Part shown: piece after piece, positions 19,312 through 27,962 of the stretch
Layout: each line of letters opens with the position of its first letter
How positions within the stretch are numbered: position 1 is the stretch's first letter
Source of the DNA: Actinomycetota bacterium
GTDB taxonomy: Bacteria > Actinomycetota > Acidimicrobiia > Acidimicrobiales > JAJPHE01
Assembly (NCBI GenBank): GCA_027315345.1
Contig: DAHUYE010000049.1
Span: forward strand, 23,249 to 87,248
Direction of reading: 5' to 3'
DNA: 64,000 nucleotides
Notes under the pieces: model-generated
What the model saw: only the letters and a program-made list of their open reading frames with translations
Database searches by the model: none
Told to the model about the DNA's origin: nothing
Position numbers and translations under genes: made by a program

Positions 19312-19896
19312 GTGGCACCGAAGAAGAAGGCTCGACCGGTCGGGCTGCTGCTCGCTCCGGGCGCCGGCGCCGGGTCCGATCAACCTTCGCTGGTGGCCAT
19401 AGACCATGCCGTCACCGCCGCCGGCCTGACCGTGGCCCGCATCGACTTTCCCTACCGGCTAGCCGGCCGTTCCCGCCCCGATCAACCCGCCGTTCTGGAG
19501 CAGACCATCCGGAGCGGGGCCGGCTCGCTGGCGGAGCGCCTCGGAGTGGGCGCGGACGGACTACTGCTGGGTGGCCGGTCCATGGGCGGTCGCATCTGCT
19601 CCCAAGTGGTGGCGGCCGGCCTGCCCGCCGCCGGTCTGGTTCTGATCAGCTACCCGCTCCACCCGCCGGGACGGCCGGAGAAGCTGCGGACGGGCCACTT
19701 CGCCGGCTTGGACGTGCCCTGTCTGTTCGTCTCCGGGACCCGGGACGCCTTCGGAGCTCCTGAGGAGTTGACCGCCGCCACCTCCGCCATCCCCGGGCCG
19801 GTGACCCATGTCTGGCTCGAGGGCGGAGACCACAGCCTGCGCCGGCGGGACACCGCCGTGGCCGAGGCGGTGGTGGCGTGGCTGGACGCCGTATGA
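19312..19896 (+). CDS. Alpha/beta hydrolase family protein (dienelactone hydrolase/KANL3-like)
   Basis: LLLAPGAGAGSDQPSL, LLLGGRSMGGRICSQVVAAG, LFVSGTRDAFG, WLEGGDHSLRRRD. Confidence 0.85.
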   Translation: MAPKKKARPVGLLLAPGAGAGSDQPSLVAIDHAVTAAGLTVARIDFPYRLAGRSRPDQPAVLEQTIRSGAGSLAERLGVGADGLLLGGRSMGGRICSQVVAAGLPAAGLVLISYPLHPPGRPEKLRTGHFAGLDVPCLFVSGTRDAFGAPEELTAATSAIPGPVTHVWLEGGDHSLRRRDTAVAEAVVAWLDAV

Positions 19897-20071
19897 ACCG
19901 CAGTTCCAACGCACCCTCGGGGCCGGAGGGTATGTGGCCGCTGGCGGCCCGGCGCAGGATGGCCTCGTCGCCCTGGGACGCGGCCACCGACGCCCCGACC
20001 ACCTGGTGCCGACCGGCCAACTCCTCCAGCCTCGACTGCAGGGTGATGCCCAGATCCTTGATTGTCGTCAC
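19897..20071 (-). pseudogene. Possible truncated serine beta-lactamase/DD-peptidase-like gene (N-terminal remnant)
   Basis: MTTIKDLGITLQSRLEELAGRHQVVGASVAASQGDEAILRRAASGH resembles beta-lactamase-family N-termini but is cut by the opposing hydrolase gene. Confidence 0.45.
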
Positions 20072-20193
20072 GTCGCCCCCGTCGGTCGGTCCTGACCCAC
20101 AGGCTAAGGAGGCGGGCCTCCGCCTTCGGGGTGGAATCCGACGACGGGCCAGCGACCCCCTCGTCCATTCCTACGAACCAGCCTGTCGACCGG

Positions 20194-21090
20194 TCAAGCC
20201 TCGCTTCCGGAACCGGACAGGGGGCTGGCCAGGAAACCGGCGGTGATGAGGGCCTTGGAGAACTGCTCGGCACCCTCGGCGGAGGAGAATCCGAACTCCA
20301 CGTCGTTGGTGAGCCGCACCCGCATCGGCGAAGCCGCCCCGTGCGGTTGCACCCGTCCCAACGCCCAGTCGGCGACCACGGACCCGGAAGGGTCCAGGAG
20401 CAGCAGACGCTGGTTGGTCACCGCCGCGTTCGCGGTCAGCTTCCGGCCGGCCCCCACGTCGACCTCGGTCGCGGCGAAGGTGGTCACCAGCCACTCCTCC
20501 GCGCCCAACCAGCCTCCGGCCGGCAGGGCCACCGGCTCACGGGGCCTACCCGAAGCGCGGCCCGACCGGCGTCCTCCCGTCGCCGCAGGCGGGGTGGGTG
20601 CTCGCGGAACCCGGTCGGTCGGCGCGGGCGGAGCGGCGGGGGCCTCCGGAAGCAGGCCCGTCTCCGGAGGTGGGGACGGCGCCGGCGCTGCCCGCGGCTC
20701 GGGAGCGTCGGGGCGACCATGAAGGATCCCGGCCAGCTCGTACAAACGACGACGCGGATGGGTCTGGCGCAGGACGACCCGGCCGTTGTGATCCTCGACC
20801 TCGAGATCGGCGGTCAGGACGCCGATCCTGGCCCGGAACCGCGTGATCTCCGGATAGGGCGAGCTTATGAGTATCTCGCTCCGGTGGATGAACAAAAGCC
20901 GCTCGGTGGTGGCGGCCACCAGACCTGAACGCCCCTCGAGGAAAGCCGTGGCGGCGCAGCGGACGGTCTCGCCCGGACGCAAGACGGCCCCAAGATGACT
21001 CAGGGCCCGACGGGCCCCGGCGGCGTGGCCGAGCCCGTAGTCCTCAGTTGGCCCGGCTGGGTCCGGAATCATGCCGGACCGAACTGGCAT
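20194..21090 (-). CDS. Hypothetical protein with two PH-like (YokE/bPH-type) domains separated by a Pro/Ala linker
   Basis: Repeated pattern: LRPGETVRCAATAFLEGRSGLVAATTERLLFIHRSEI and LGAEEWLVTTFAATEVDVGAGRKLTANAAVTNQRLLLLDPSGSV. Confidence 0.6.
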   Translation of the reverse strand: MPVRSGMIPDPAGPTEDYGLGHAAGARRALSHLGAVLRPGETVRCAATAFLEGRSGLVAATTERLLFIHRSEILISSPYPEITRFRARIGVLTADLEVEDHNGRVVLRQTHPRRRLYELAGILHGRPDAPEPRAAPAPSPPPETGLLPEAPAAPPAPTDRVPRAPTPPAATGGRRSGRASGRPREPVALPAGGWLGAEEWLVTTFAATEVDVGAGRKLTANAAVTNQRLLLLDPSGSVVADWALGRVQPHGAASPMRVRLTNDVEFGFSSAEGAEQFSKALITAGFLASPLSGSGSEA

Positions 21091-21222
21091 TCACGGATGG
21101 CGCATCGGCTCATGGCTCGCTTCCAAGGCCGGCGCAGCCAGCAACTAGGCCTAGAGTGGTTCCGGATAGGCGACAGTTTCACAGAGAATCCACTGCCGCT
21201 TTGAATCGAGAGAGACAGGGCG

Positions 21223-21903
21223 ATGGGCTTCATTGGCGCTTACCTAGGGTTGGCCGTCCGCCGGCTTTTGGCCGCCTCGACCGGGGTCAAGCTGGGAGCG
21301 GTGGTCGTGGCGGTCGTCCTGACCTGCGCCGGGGTCGTCGGATTCGGAGGTTGGGGCACACCGACTGATCAATTCATCTTCCGGACCGGCACCCCCAAGA
21401 TCATCCTCCCGGCCCGGTCGGACTCGAAGCCCGCGTCTCCGCCCAACATTTCGACCCCGGCCACCGGAAGGCCCCCCTTGCCGGTGACGACCTTGGGCAG
21501 CCGCCCCCCCGCCAGGAGTTTCCTGGCCGTGGCGGGACTGCCGAGCACCAGGCCCCAGGTCATGCCACCCAAGTCGGCCAACTCAGCCGGTTCTATCCGA
21601 TCCACCCAATCCATCCAATCCACCCACCCGGCCAATTCCGGGACGTTCTCCGCCAGCTCCGGAGGCACCTTCCCCGCCAGCGCGGGCCAGGCGGGCACCC
21701 CTAGCTCCGCTCCAGCCGCCTCGCCGTCCCCGGCCCCGGCCTACTCGGGCAGCAATCCGGCGTCGGGGAGCGAGGGCGGGACCAAGACCTCCAGCAAGAC
21801 CGACGGAGACCGCCAGAGCGGTGACCACAGCAATGGCCACCACAGCAATGGCCACCACAACCAGGATGGTGGCCCTGCTGGCAAGGGCGACCACAAGGAC
21901 TGA
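21223..21903 (+). CDS. Membrane-anchored Ser/Pro-rich protein with His-rich C-terminus
   Basis: N-terminal TM (VKLGAVVVAVVLTCAGVVGFGG); C-terminal GDHSNGHHSNGHHNQDGGPAGKGDHKD. Confidence 0.6.
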   Translation: MGFIGAYLGLAVRRLLAASTGVKLGAVVVAVVLTCAGVVGFGGWGTPTDQFIFRTGTPKIILPARSDSKPASPPNISTPATGRPPLPVTTLGSRPPARSFLAVAGLPSTRPQVMPPKSANSAGSIRSTQSIQSTHPANSGTFSASSGGTFPASAGQAGTPSSAPAASPSPAPAYSGSNPASGSEGGTKTSSKTDGDRQSGDHSNGHHSNGHHNQDGGPAGKGDHKD

Positions 21904-22022
21904 TGCCGGGTTCACCTGAGCGGTGATCCTGGCAGCCCTCTGGCCTGGTGTTCGGGGGACGAGCCTCCCGGGGAGACCCCACCCAAACCTCTCGGACGCC
22001 AGCGAGGTGGGTGTCTAGGTTC

Positions 22023-22973
22023 TCAGGCCATCACCGGCCGTCGGCGGGGATGCCGAGGACGGGTGATGAACAGAACGAAACTGACCAGCAGGGCGCCCGG
22101 TATAGCAGCCTTGGCCAGCCACGAGTTGATCGGCGCGTTGTCAGCCGAATCCGGGCGGGCTCGGGAAGCGGACGCCGGCACCTCCCTGAGCGTGCTGATA
22201 CCGGCGCCCGCCGGGCTGGCGCCCGTGGCCGGTTGCGTGGTCCGGTCGCTGGGGGCCAGGGCCGGGGGGTTCGAGGAGGCGGCGGGGGCGCTCGTCACGG
22301 TGGCCCGGACTGAGCTGGAGGCGGGCGCCAGGGGACTGGAGGTTCCGACGGTTGTGCTTTTGGACACCGCCGCCGACGACGCGACGCCGGGTGCCTGGAC
22401 CGGCTCGGCTCGGAGTGCGGGTGCGGGCGCCTGGACCGCCGGCGCCCTCGCCGGGGCGGTGGTTTGGGCCGGGGCGGTGGTTCGGGCCGGGGCCGGGGCA
22501 GGGACGGGGGCTGGCAGATCCATATAGTCCTCGGTCACCCACATGACCCCGCGTGAGTCGATCTGAACGGCTACACCGATCTGGTTGTAGGAACCGTTCA
22601 CCATGTTGGCGTAGTGTTCAGGGCTATTGGTGAAGGCCTGCTGAAGGTCGGCCACGTTGGGGCCCGCCCCGACATTCTCGCCCAGGACCCGCCAGTTGGG
22701 GGGGGCTGAAGCAGCCAGATCGGGATTATGAGAGAGGGCCCCGGCCGCTTCGATCTGAACGGTCCAGCCGGCGGCGATGGAGTCGAGGGCAGAGCTTTCC
22801 GATAGGGCCCCCACTCCGACTTGAGCCCGCAGTGCGTTGATGTCGGCTATGAACTGCTCCGCCGAGGAAGGCGCCGACGCCGCGAAAGCCGGCGTCGAGT
22901 CGACCAATATCCCTAATCCACTCAATCCGACTAAAGCTGCTCCTGCCACGGCAAAACCGATTCGACTGGACAT
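22023..22973 (-). CDS. Secreted CAP-domain (SCP/PR-1-like) protein with Pro/Ala-rich linker and C-terminal TM
   Basis: Signal peptide then FIADINALRAQVGVGALSESSALDSIAAGW...LGENVG...SPEHYANMVNGSYNQIGVAV; C-terminal TM. Confidence 0.88.
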   Translation of the reverse strand: MSSRIGFAVAGAALVGLSGLGILVDSTPAFAASAPSSAEQFIADINALRAQVGVGALSESSALDSIAAGWTVQIEAAGALSHNPDLAASAPPNWRVLGENVGAGPNVADLQQAFTNSPEHYANMVNGSYNQIGVAVQIDSRGVMWVTEDYMDLPAPVPAPAPARTTAPAQTTAPARAPAVQAPAPALRAEPVQAPGVASSAAVSKSTTVGTSSPLAPASSSVRATVTSAPAASSNPPALAPSDRTTQPATGASPAGAGISTLREVPASASRARPDSADNAPINSWLAKAAIPGALLVSFVLFITRPRHPRRRPVMA

Positions 22974-23017
22974 CTCGTCTGCTCCAAGGGGGTCGCCCAC
23001 GCAGGCGGAATTCCGCC

Positions 23018-23107
23018 CCATTCGGCCGCCCGGCCGCCCTAGGTGCTGCACCCTTAGGCCCGTGACTTTGCGTCGCCCGGGTTTCCCCGGGGTTGCCCTT
23101 TCGTGGG
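23018..23107 (-). ncRNA. Cyclic di-GMP-I (GEMM) riboswitch aptamer upstream of the CAP-domain gene
   Basis: Reverse complement CCCACGAAAGGGCAACCCCGGGGAAACCCGGGCGACGCAAAGTCACGGGCCTAAGGGTGCAGCACCTAGGGCGGCCGGGCGGCCGAATGG matches the GEMM-I consensus (GGGCAAACC / GAAA loop / GACGCAAAG / GGCCUAA / UAGG..GC.GGG..CCGAUGG). Confidence 0.88.
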
Positions 23108-23242
23108 ATTGCTTGTCTCCCTCGGATTATCGGAGCGCAGGAGGCAGAGCTTGAGCAGGATTACCCCCGGCCGCCAAGGAGCAGGGCCAGGACCCGGTCC
23201 AGGCCTTGACCGGGTCGCTGGCGAGGCCGGAGACTCCTCCCG

Positions 23243-24187
23243 TCAGGCGGCCAGCAGGTCCCGGGCCTCGAAGTCCGGGGAAGCGGCCCGCAGCTTGGCC
23301 ATGGCCTTGCGCTCGATCTGGCGGACCCGCTCCCCGGTGAGGTCCATGGCCAAGCCGACCTGGCCGAGGGTCCGGGGCTCGCCCTGGTCCAGGCCGTAAC
23401 GGAGGCGCACCACATCACGTTCCTGGTCGTCCAGGATGGCCAGATACCGCTCCACCTCGGCGGGCAGGACAGCGGCGGCGGCGGCGGCGGCGGGATCAAG
23501 GGCTCCCCGGTCGGCGATCCGGTCGCCCACCGCCTCATCGGAGTCCTCGGTCAGAGGAGCGTCGAGTGCGCCCGGTTCGCCTGGGAGCCTCATCAGATCC
23601 GTTACGAGAAGGAGGGGCCAGCCGAGATCCGTCGCAAGTTCCCCCGCCGTCGGGGCCCGGCCCAACTCCGACTCGAGAGCAGTGGTGGCCTTGCGCAGGG
23701 TGTCGAGCTGGTCGACCACGTGGATGGGCAGGCGGATGGTACGGGCGGTATTGGCCACGCCCCGGCCGATGGACTGGCGGATCCACCAGGTGGCGTAGGT
23801 GGAGAATTTGAAGCCCTTGCGGTAGTCGAACTTCTCCACGGCCCGGATGAGGCCGACGTTGCCCTCCTGGACCAGGTCGAGCAGGGGCAGGCCGGACCAC
23901 TGGTAGCGCTTGGCGACGGAAACGACCAGACGGAGATTTGACTGGACGAAGGTCTCGGCGGCCTGCTCGGCAGCGCGGACAGCCCGGCGAAGGCGAGCCC
24001 GCTCCGAAGAGGACAGCCCCTTCTCCTCCAGCCGGGCCCGGGCTGCGGCGCCGTTCTCCATGATGGCCCCGAGGCGAGCCTCATCGTCTTTGGTCAGCAG
24101 CGGATAGCGGGCGATGTCATCGAGGTATAGGCGGACCAGATCCTGGTCCTCGGGGCCGTAGGCGGAGCGGGGGATGGTTCGAGCCAT
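23243..24187 (-). CDS. RNA polymerase sigma factor, sigma-70 family (RpoD/HrdB-like)
   Basis: VQSNLRLVVSVAKRYQWSGLPLLDLVQEGNVGLIRAVEKFDYRKGFKFSTYATWWIRQSIGR; region 4 LGQVGLAMDLTGERVRQIERKAMAKLR. Confidence 0.93.
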   Translation of the reverse strand: MARTIPRSAYGPEDQDLVRLYLDDIARYPLLTKDDEARLGAIMENGAAARARLEEKGLSSSERARLRRAVRAAEQAAETFVQSNLRLVVSVAKRYQWSGLPLLDLVQEGNVGLIRAVEKFDYRKGFKFSTYATWWIRQSIGRGVANTARTIRLPIHVVDQLDTLRKATTALESELGRAPTAGELATDLGWPLLLVTDLMRLPGEPGALDAPLTEDSDEAVGDRIADRGALDPAAAAAAAVLPAEVERYLAILDDQERDVVRLRYGLDQGEPRTLGQVGLAMDLTGERVRQIERKAMAKLRAASPDFEARDLLAA

Positions 24188-24215
24188 AGCAGTGGTACAA
24201 CACTTTCCAGCTCCA

Positions 24216-24298
24216 GACATTCCCGCTCCTGGCGGGGTGACATTCCCTCCTCCGGCGGAGTGACATTCCCGCTCCGGGGGGCGACGCCTCCATGGCCC
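24216..24298. repeat. Imperfect ~23-bp tandem repeat (GACATTCCC...) ending GACGCCTCCATGGCCC; intergenic
   Basis: Units at 24216-24238, 24239-24261 and 24262-24282; partly duplicated at 26979-27027. Confidence 0.75.
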
Positions 24299-24505
24299 AG
24301 TCTCGCGGCACGGAATCCGCACCTGCCGAGGGCCTGGGCAAGTGGAAGGGCGGTCCCGAACAGGCCGGGGCGGCAGCCCGGGTGGGGATCTGGGTTAAGG
24401 ACATCTAACCGACCCAGTCACCTACCTTGCTTCGGTCCGTCCGCCCATTCCGTCCATGATCCGCCAAATGTCCGAACTTCCCGGATCGCCTACAGGAGGT
24501 CGTCC

Positions 24506-24988
24506 TTGCAACCGAATACCCCGGCAGTACCCGCCGGCCTGGCTGCTTTCCTTGGCTTGGCCCTGTCCGCCGTCGGCTTCCAGCACCCGGCCTCGGCCGC
24601 CACCACCGGGCCGACCTTCGACTCGGCCGCCACCGGCTTCATCGCCTATTCAGTGGAGGCCGATCGGACCTGGGTGCATACCAGCGAGTTGCGCCTCAAC
24701 CCCCTCCTGGACCAGGTCGCGCTGACCCACGCCTACCAGATGGCCGAGGGGAACTACCTCTTCGACACCCCGGCCCTGGCCGCGGTGGTCGGACCGTTGG
24801 TGGCCGGATGGCGGGCCCTGGGGGAGAACTGCGGCAACGGGCCCACCGCCGCCGGGGTGAACTGGAGCTTCGTCCACTCCCCGTCCCACCTGGCCAACAT
24901 CCTCGGGCCCTACAACGAGTACGGGGTGGCCGCCGTCCGTAGCGGGTCGACCCTCTGGGTGGTGGAGGTCTTCGCCGATCAGGCCTGA
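24506..24988 (+). CDS. Secreted CAP-domain-like protein
   Basis: TTG start after ACAGGAGG; signal peptide, LNPLLDQVALTHAYQMAEGNYLF...WRALGENCGNGPT...SPSHLANILGPYNEYGVAAV. Confidence 0.8.
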   Translation: MQPNTPAVPAGLAAFLGLALSAVGFQHPASAATTGPTFDSAATGFIAYSVEADRTWVHTSELRLNPLLDQVALTHAYQMAEGNYLFDTPALAAVVGPLVAGWRALGENCGNGPTAAGVNWSFVHSPSHLANILGPYNEYGVAAVRSGSTLWVVEVFADQA

Positions 24989-25004
24989 GCGGGGAACGGA
25001 GCCG

Positions 25005-26900
25005 CTACCCGAGATCGCCTTCCACCTCACTGAGCACATCGTCCCCCACGGCTTGGGTGCCGCCGTAGAGGGTGCCCGTGGTGATCGCCCCCGACAGGGA
25101 CGAAAGCTCGCCCGCCACGCTGGAGGGCAGGGGCCCGCAGGGGGGCACCAGGAGCAACGGACCCCCCTTGCCCCCGGCGTCGGCGCCCCCCGCCAACGCG
25201 TCGGGGAAGGCGACGGCGGAGGCCATGCCGACGTAGTCAGGGGAGGCGAACACTTCCCTGGCCAAGTAGGCGGCGGTGGCATAACGATCCGCTCCCACCA
25301 CGGCCTTGGCGGCCGGATCCGCCGCCGCCGACGGGCCCCCGACAGCCGTGCGGGGCAGGCCGGGGTGCTCACCCAGCCACTGGGAGGTGGCCGAGGCTTG
25401 AGCGGTGCCGTCCGTCAGCAGGACAACGCCACGGGACCCAGCCGCGGCAGCGCCAGCAGCCAGCCCGTCGGGAAAGTTCAAGCCCGTGACCTCGTAGACT
25501 CCCGTGGGGTCGGGGATGGCCGTGGCCACCGCCGCGGCGGTGGCGTAGCGATCGGCTCCAGCCAGACGTTGAACCCGGTAGCCGAGGCTTTGGAGCTGGG
25601 AATCGACGGCCGGGGCCAGGGCAGCGTCTCCCCCCAGCACATCCACGGTCGCGCCTTGGGGTACGACCCGCTGGATCTCGGCGCTGACGCTCGGGGTCAA
25701 CCCCGAGGGAGGGGTCAGAAGCAACGGGCCGTGTGCAGCCACAGCCAACGGGGCCCCGGCCAGGGCATCGGGGAAGGCAGCGTTGGACGCCAGGACCACC
25801 ACCGAAGCCGAGCCCGCGGTCGGGAAGTCGCTCCGGGAGACGACTATGGCTGTCTGGTCACGGTCGGCTCCGGCCAGGCGGGTGACTTTGCCCGAGGGGC
25901 TCGGGGAGCTGGCCTGCGCGCTGCAGGATGCGGGGGGGGCGAGCAGCGAAAGGATGTTTCCGTTGGCCGAGCTCGCCGCGTCGGCCAGAGGCGGAAGGCC
26001 ATAGAGGTCCTCGATGCTTCTCAACACTCCCGCGTGGTCCACCGGGGTGGACGAGCGCGCCCCAGGCGGCACGGAGGCCGAGACCACGATGGTGGCGATG
26101 TGTCCACCGGCCGCGTCCCCGCAGCAGCCGGAGTTGGTTGTTCCCTCGTCCCAGGTGATGATGATGTAGCCACCATCCTGGTACCAGGGGGAGCTCATCA
26201 CCATGGGTAGCTGCTGGCTGAGCCAGGCGTCACCCTGCTGCACCGTCCCGTCGTGCATGTCGTGCAAGACATTGGGCGTCACCCAGATGAATGGCCGAGC
26301 CGTCCCGCCGGCCAGGTCGGAGCTCAGCTCCCCGTAGGGGACGACCTGGTCACACATGCCCGCGTTGTCGACAATGTGGGGTGCGTAGACGAACGGGTCA
26401 TGGCGCTTGACTTATGGGTAGTAACCATTGCCGGTGTAGCAGGGTGACGGCATGGACTCCATGTACCCCTTCCAGCCGATCCCGGCTGCTTGGAGTTGAT
26501 CCACCAGTTGGGTCCCATCGGCCGTGCAGGTCGCGCAGTCGGTGGTGATTCCCTGGGTCGAGCCCGACATCAGCTCCAAGTAGTTGGGCAGGCTCGGGTG
26601 GGTGGTGGCGTAAGAGGCGGTGGCCAGTCGGTAGCGGCTGGCAAGGCTGTTGAGGTAGGGCGCATCCGGGTTGCCGATGATGTCGCTGTAGCTGTGGTTC
26701 TCCATCAAGATGAGCATCACATGGGCCGGCGGGGCCGTGTACGCAACTGCGGCCGTCTGCGCGACGGTGGGCGTGTGCGCAACGACGTAGTGAGGACTCG
26801 GCGCAACCGACTCGGTGGGGGCCGAGCGCATCACCAGCAACGCAGCAAGGATCACCAGCAGCCCGGCGGGGCCGACCAGCACCATCCACCGGCGTCGCAT
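25005..26900 (-). pseudogene. Secreted phosphoesterase (acid phosphatase-like) with three CWB2 cell-wall-binding repeats; interrupted by an in-frame TAA at 26412-26414
   Basis: N-part ORF (…CYTGNGYYP*) and C-part (VKRHDPFVYAPHIVDNAGMCDQVVPYGELSSD…) are in the same frame; intact paralog at 30940-31929 spans this junction; CWB2 repeats (RLAGADRYATAAAVA...FPDALAGG). Confidence 0.8.
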
Positions 26901-26978
26901 GAGTGCGAAAGCCTGCCGAGGATGGTGCCTCCGGGTGTTTCGGGCCCGCCGGACGCAGCGGTTGTCGAACCGGCTACG

Positions 26979-27027
26979 TTCCGGCGGAGTGACATTCCCG
27001 TTCCGGGCGGTGACGCCTCCATGGCCC
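26979..27027. repeat. Second, shorter copy of the GACATTCCC/GACGCCTCCATGGCCC intergenic repeat
   Basis: TTCCGGCGGAGTGACATTCCCGTTCCGGGCGGTGACGCCTCCATGGCCC, near-identical to 24249-24298. Confidence 0.75.
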
Positions 27028-27089
27028 GGCGCCGGGGTCGTTGGCTCGCGGTGTCCACGCGAGCCCGTCGGAGGCGGAGGTGGCACCGA

Positions 27090-27944
27090 GTGAGCCTGGA
27101 GATGACCTTCAAAGGGGGCCAACGCCGCTTCGCCCTCCGGCTGGATCCCCTGCTCGTGGCCCCCTCGGACGCCGGCCTGTTCCCGGCCGGGTCGGTCATC
27201 CGCACCGTGTACGGCGACGCCAGCGCCACGCTGGGGTCGGGCCGGGCTCTGCTCCTACAGCTGGCCCACCCGGCCATTGCCGCCGGGGTGCGCGACCACT
27301 CGGATTACGAGAACCGGCCGCTGGACCGGCTCCTCGGGACTCTCTTCGCCGTCAGTGCGGTGGTCTTCGGATCCAGGGAGGAGGCCGAGCAGATCGGCTC
27401 CGCCATCCACCGGATCCACACCGGGGTGGTCGGCCCCGGCTACCGGGCCCTGGACCCCCAGCTTCTCTGCTGGGTCAACGCCACCCTGCTGGGCACCGCC
27501 GCCCTGCTCTACCAGCGGATGTACCGCCGGCTCACGCCCGAAGAGCTCGATCAGCTGGTGGCCGATTCGCGCCGAGTCGGCGAGGTTTTCGGTTGCCCGG
27601 TGTCCGAGCAGCCGGGCACCTGGGCGGAGTTCTGCACCTACTGGCACGGGGCGGTCGCAGAGCTGGAAGTAACCGATACGGCCAGGCAGGTGGCCCACTC
27701 CCTTCTGTCCGGCCGGGGCCTGCCGGCCCGGGCGATCTGGCTGCCCCCTCTGGCACTAGCCCGCGCCGTCACCGCCGCCACCCTCCCCCAGCGCATCCGG
27801 GATGGTTACGGGCTGTCGTGGAGGGCCCGGGACCGGGCCCTGGCCGCTGCCGCCCTGGGGGGATCCAAGGCTCTTCTGCCGCATGCACCGCTTCGGTGGC
27901 GCCAGCTCGGCCCCGAACTGTTCCGGGCTCCGCCCCGGCCCTGA
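27090..27944 (+). CDS. DUF2236 / MpaB-like oxygenase family protein (alternative ATG start at 27019)
   Basis: SVIRTVYGDASATLGSGRALLLQLAHPAIAAGVRDHSDYENRPLDRLLGTLFAVSAVVFG; LCWVNATLLGTAALLYQRMYRRLTPEE. Confidence 0.85.
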   Translation: MSLEMTFKGGQRRFALRLDPLLVAPSDAGLFPAGSVIRTVYGDASATLGSGRALLLQLAHPAIAAGVRDHSDYENRPLDRLLGTLFAVSAVVFGSREEAEQIGSAIHRIHTGVVGPGYRALDPQLLCWVNATLLGTAALLYQRMYRRLTPEELDQLVADSRRVGEVFGCPVSEQPGTWAEFCTYWHGAVAELEVTDTARQVAHSLLSGRGLPARAIWLPPLALARAVTAATLPQRIRDGYGLSWRARDRALAAAALGGSKALLPHAPLRWRQLGPELFRAPPRP

Positions 27945-27962
27945 AAAAGCGTTCTTGGCCTC

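Noticed and set aside
22440-22510. GGGCCGGGGCGGTGGTT repeats considered as G-quadruplex or regulatory repeats
   Set aside because: Explained by the Pro/Ala/Thr-rich linker (PAPARTTAPAQTTAPARAPA) of the CAP protein.
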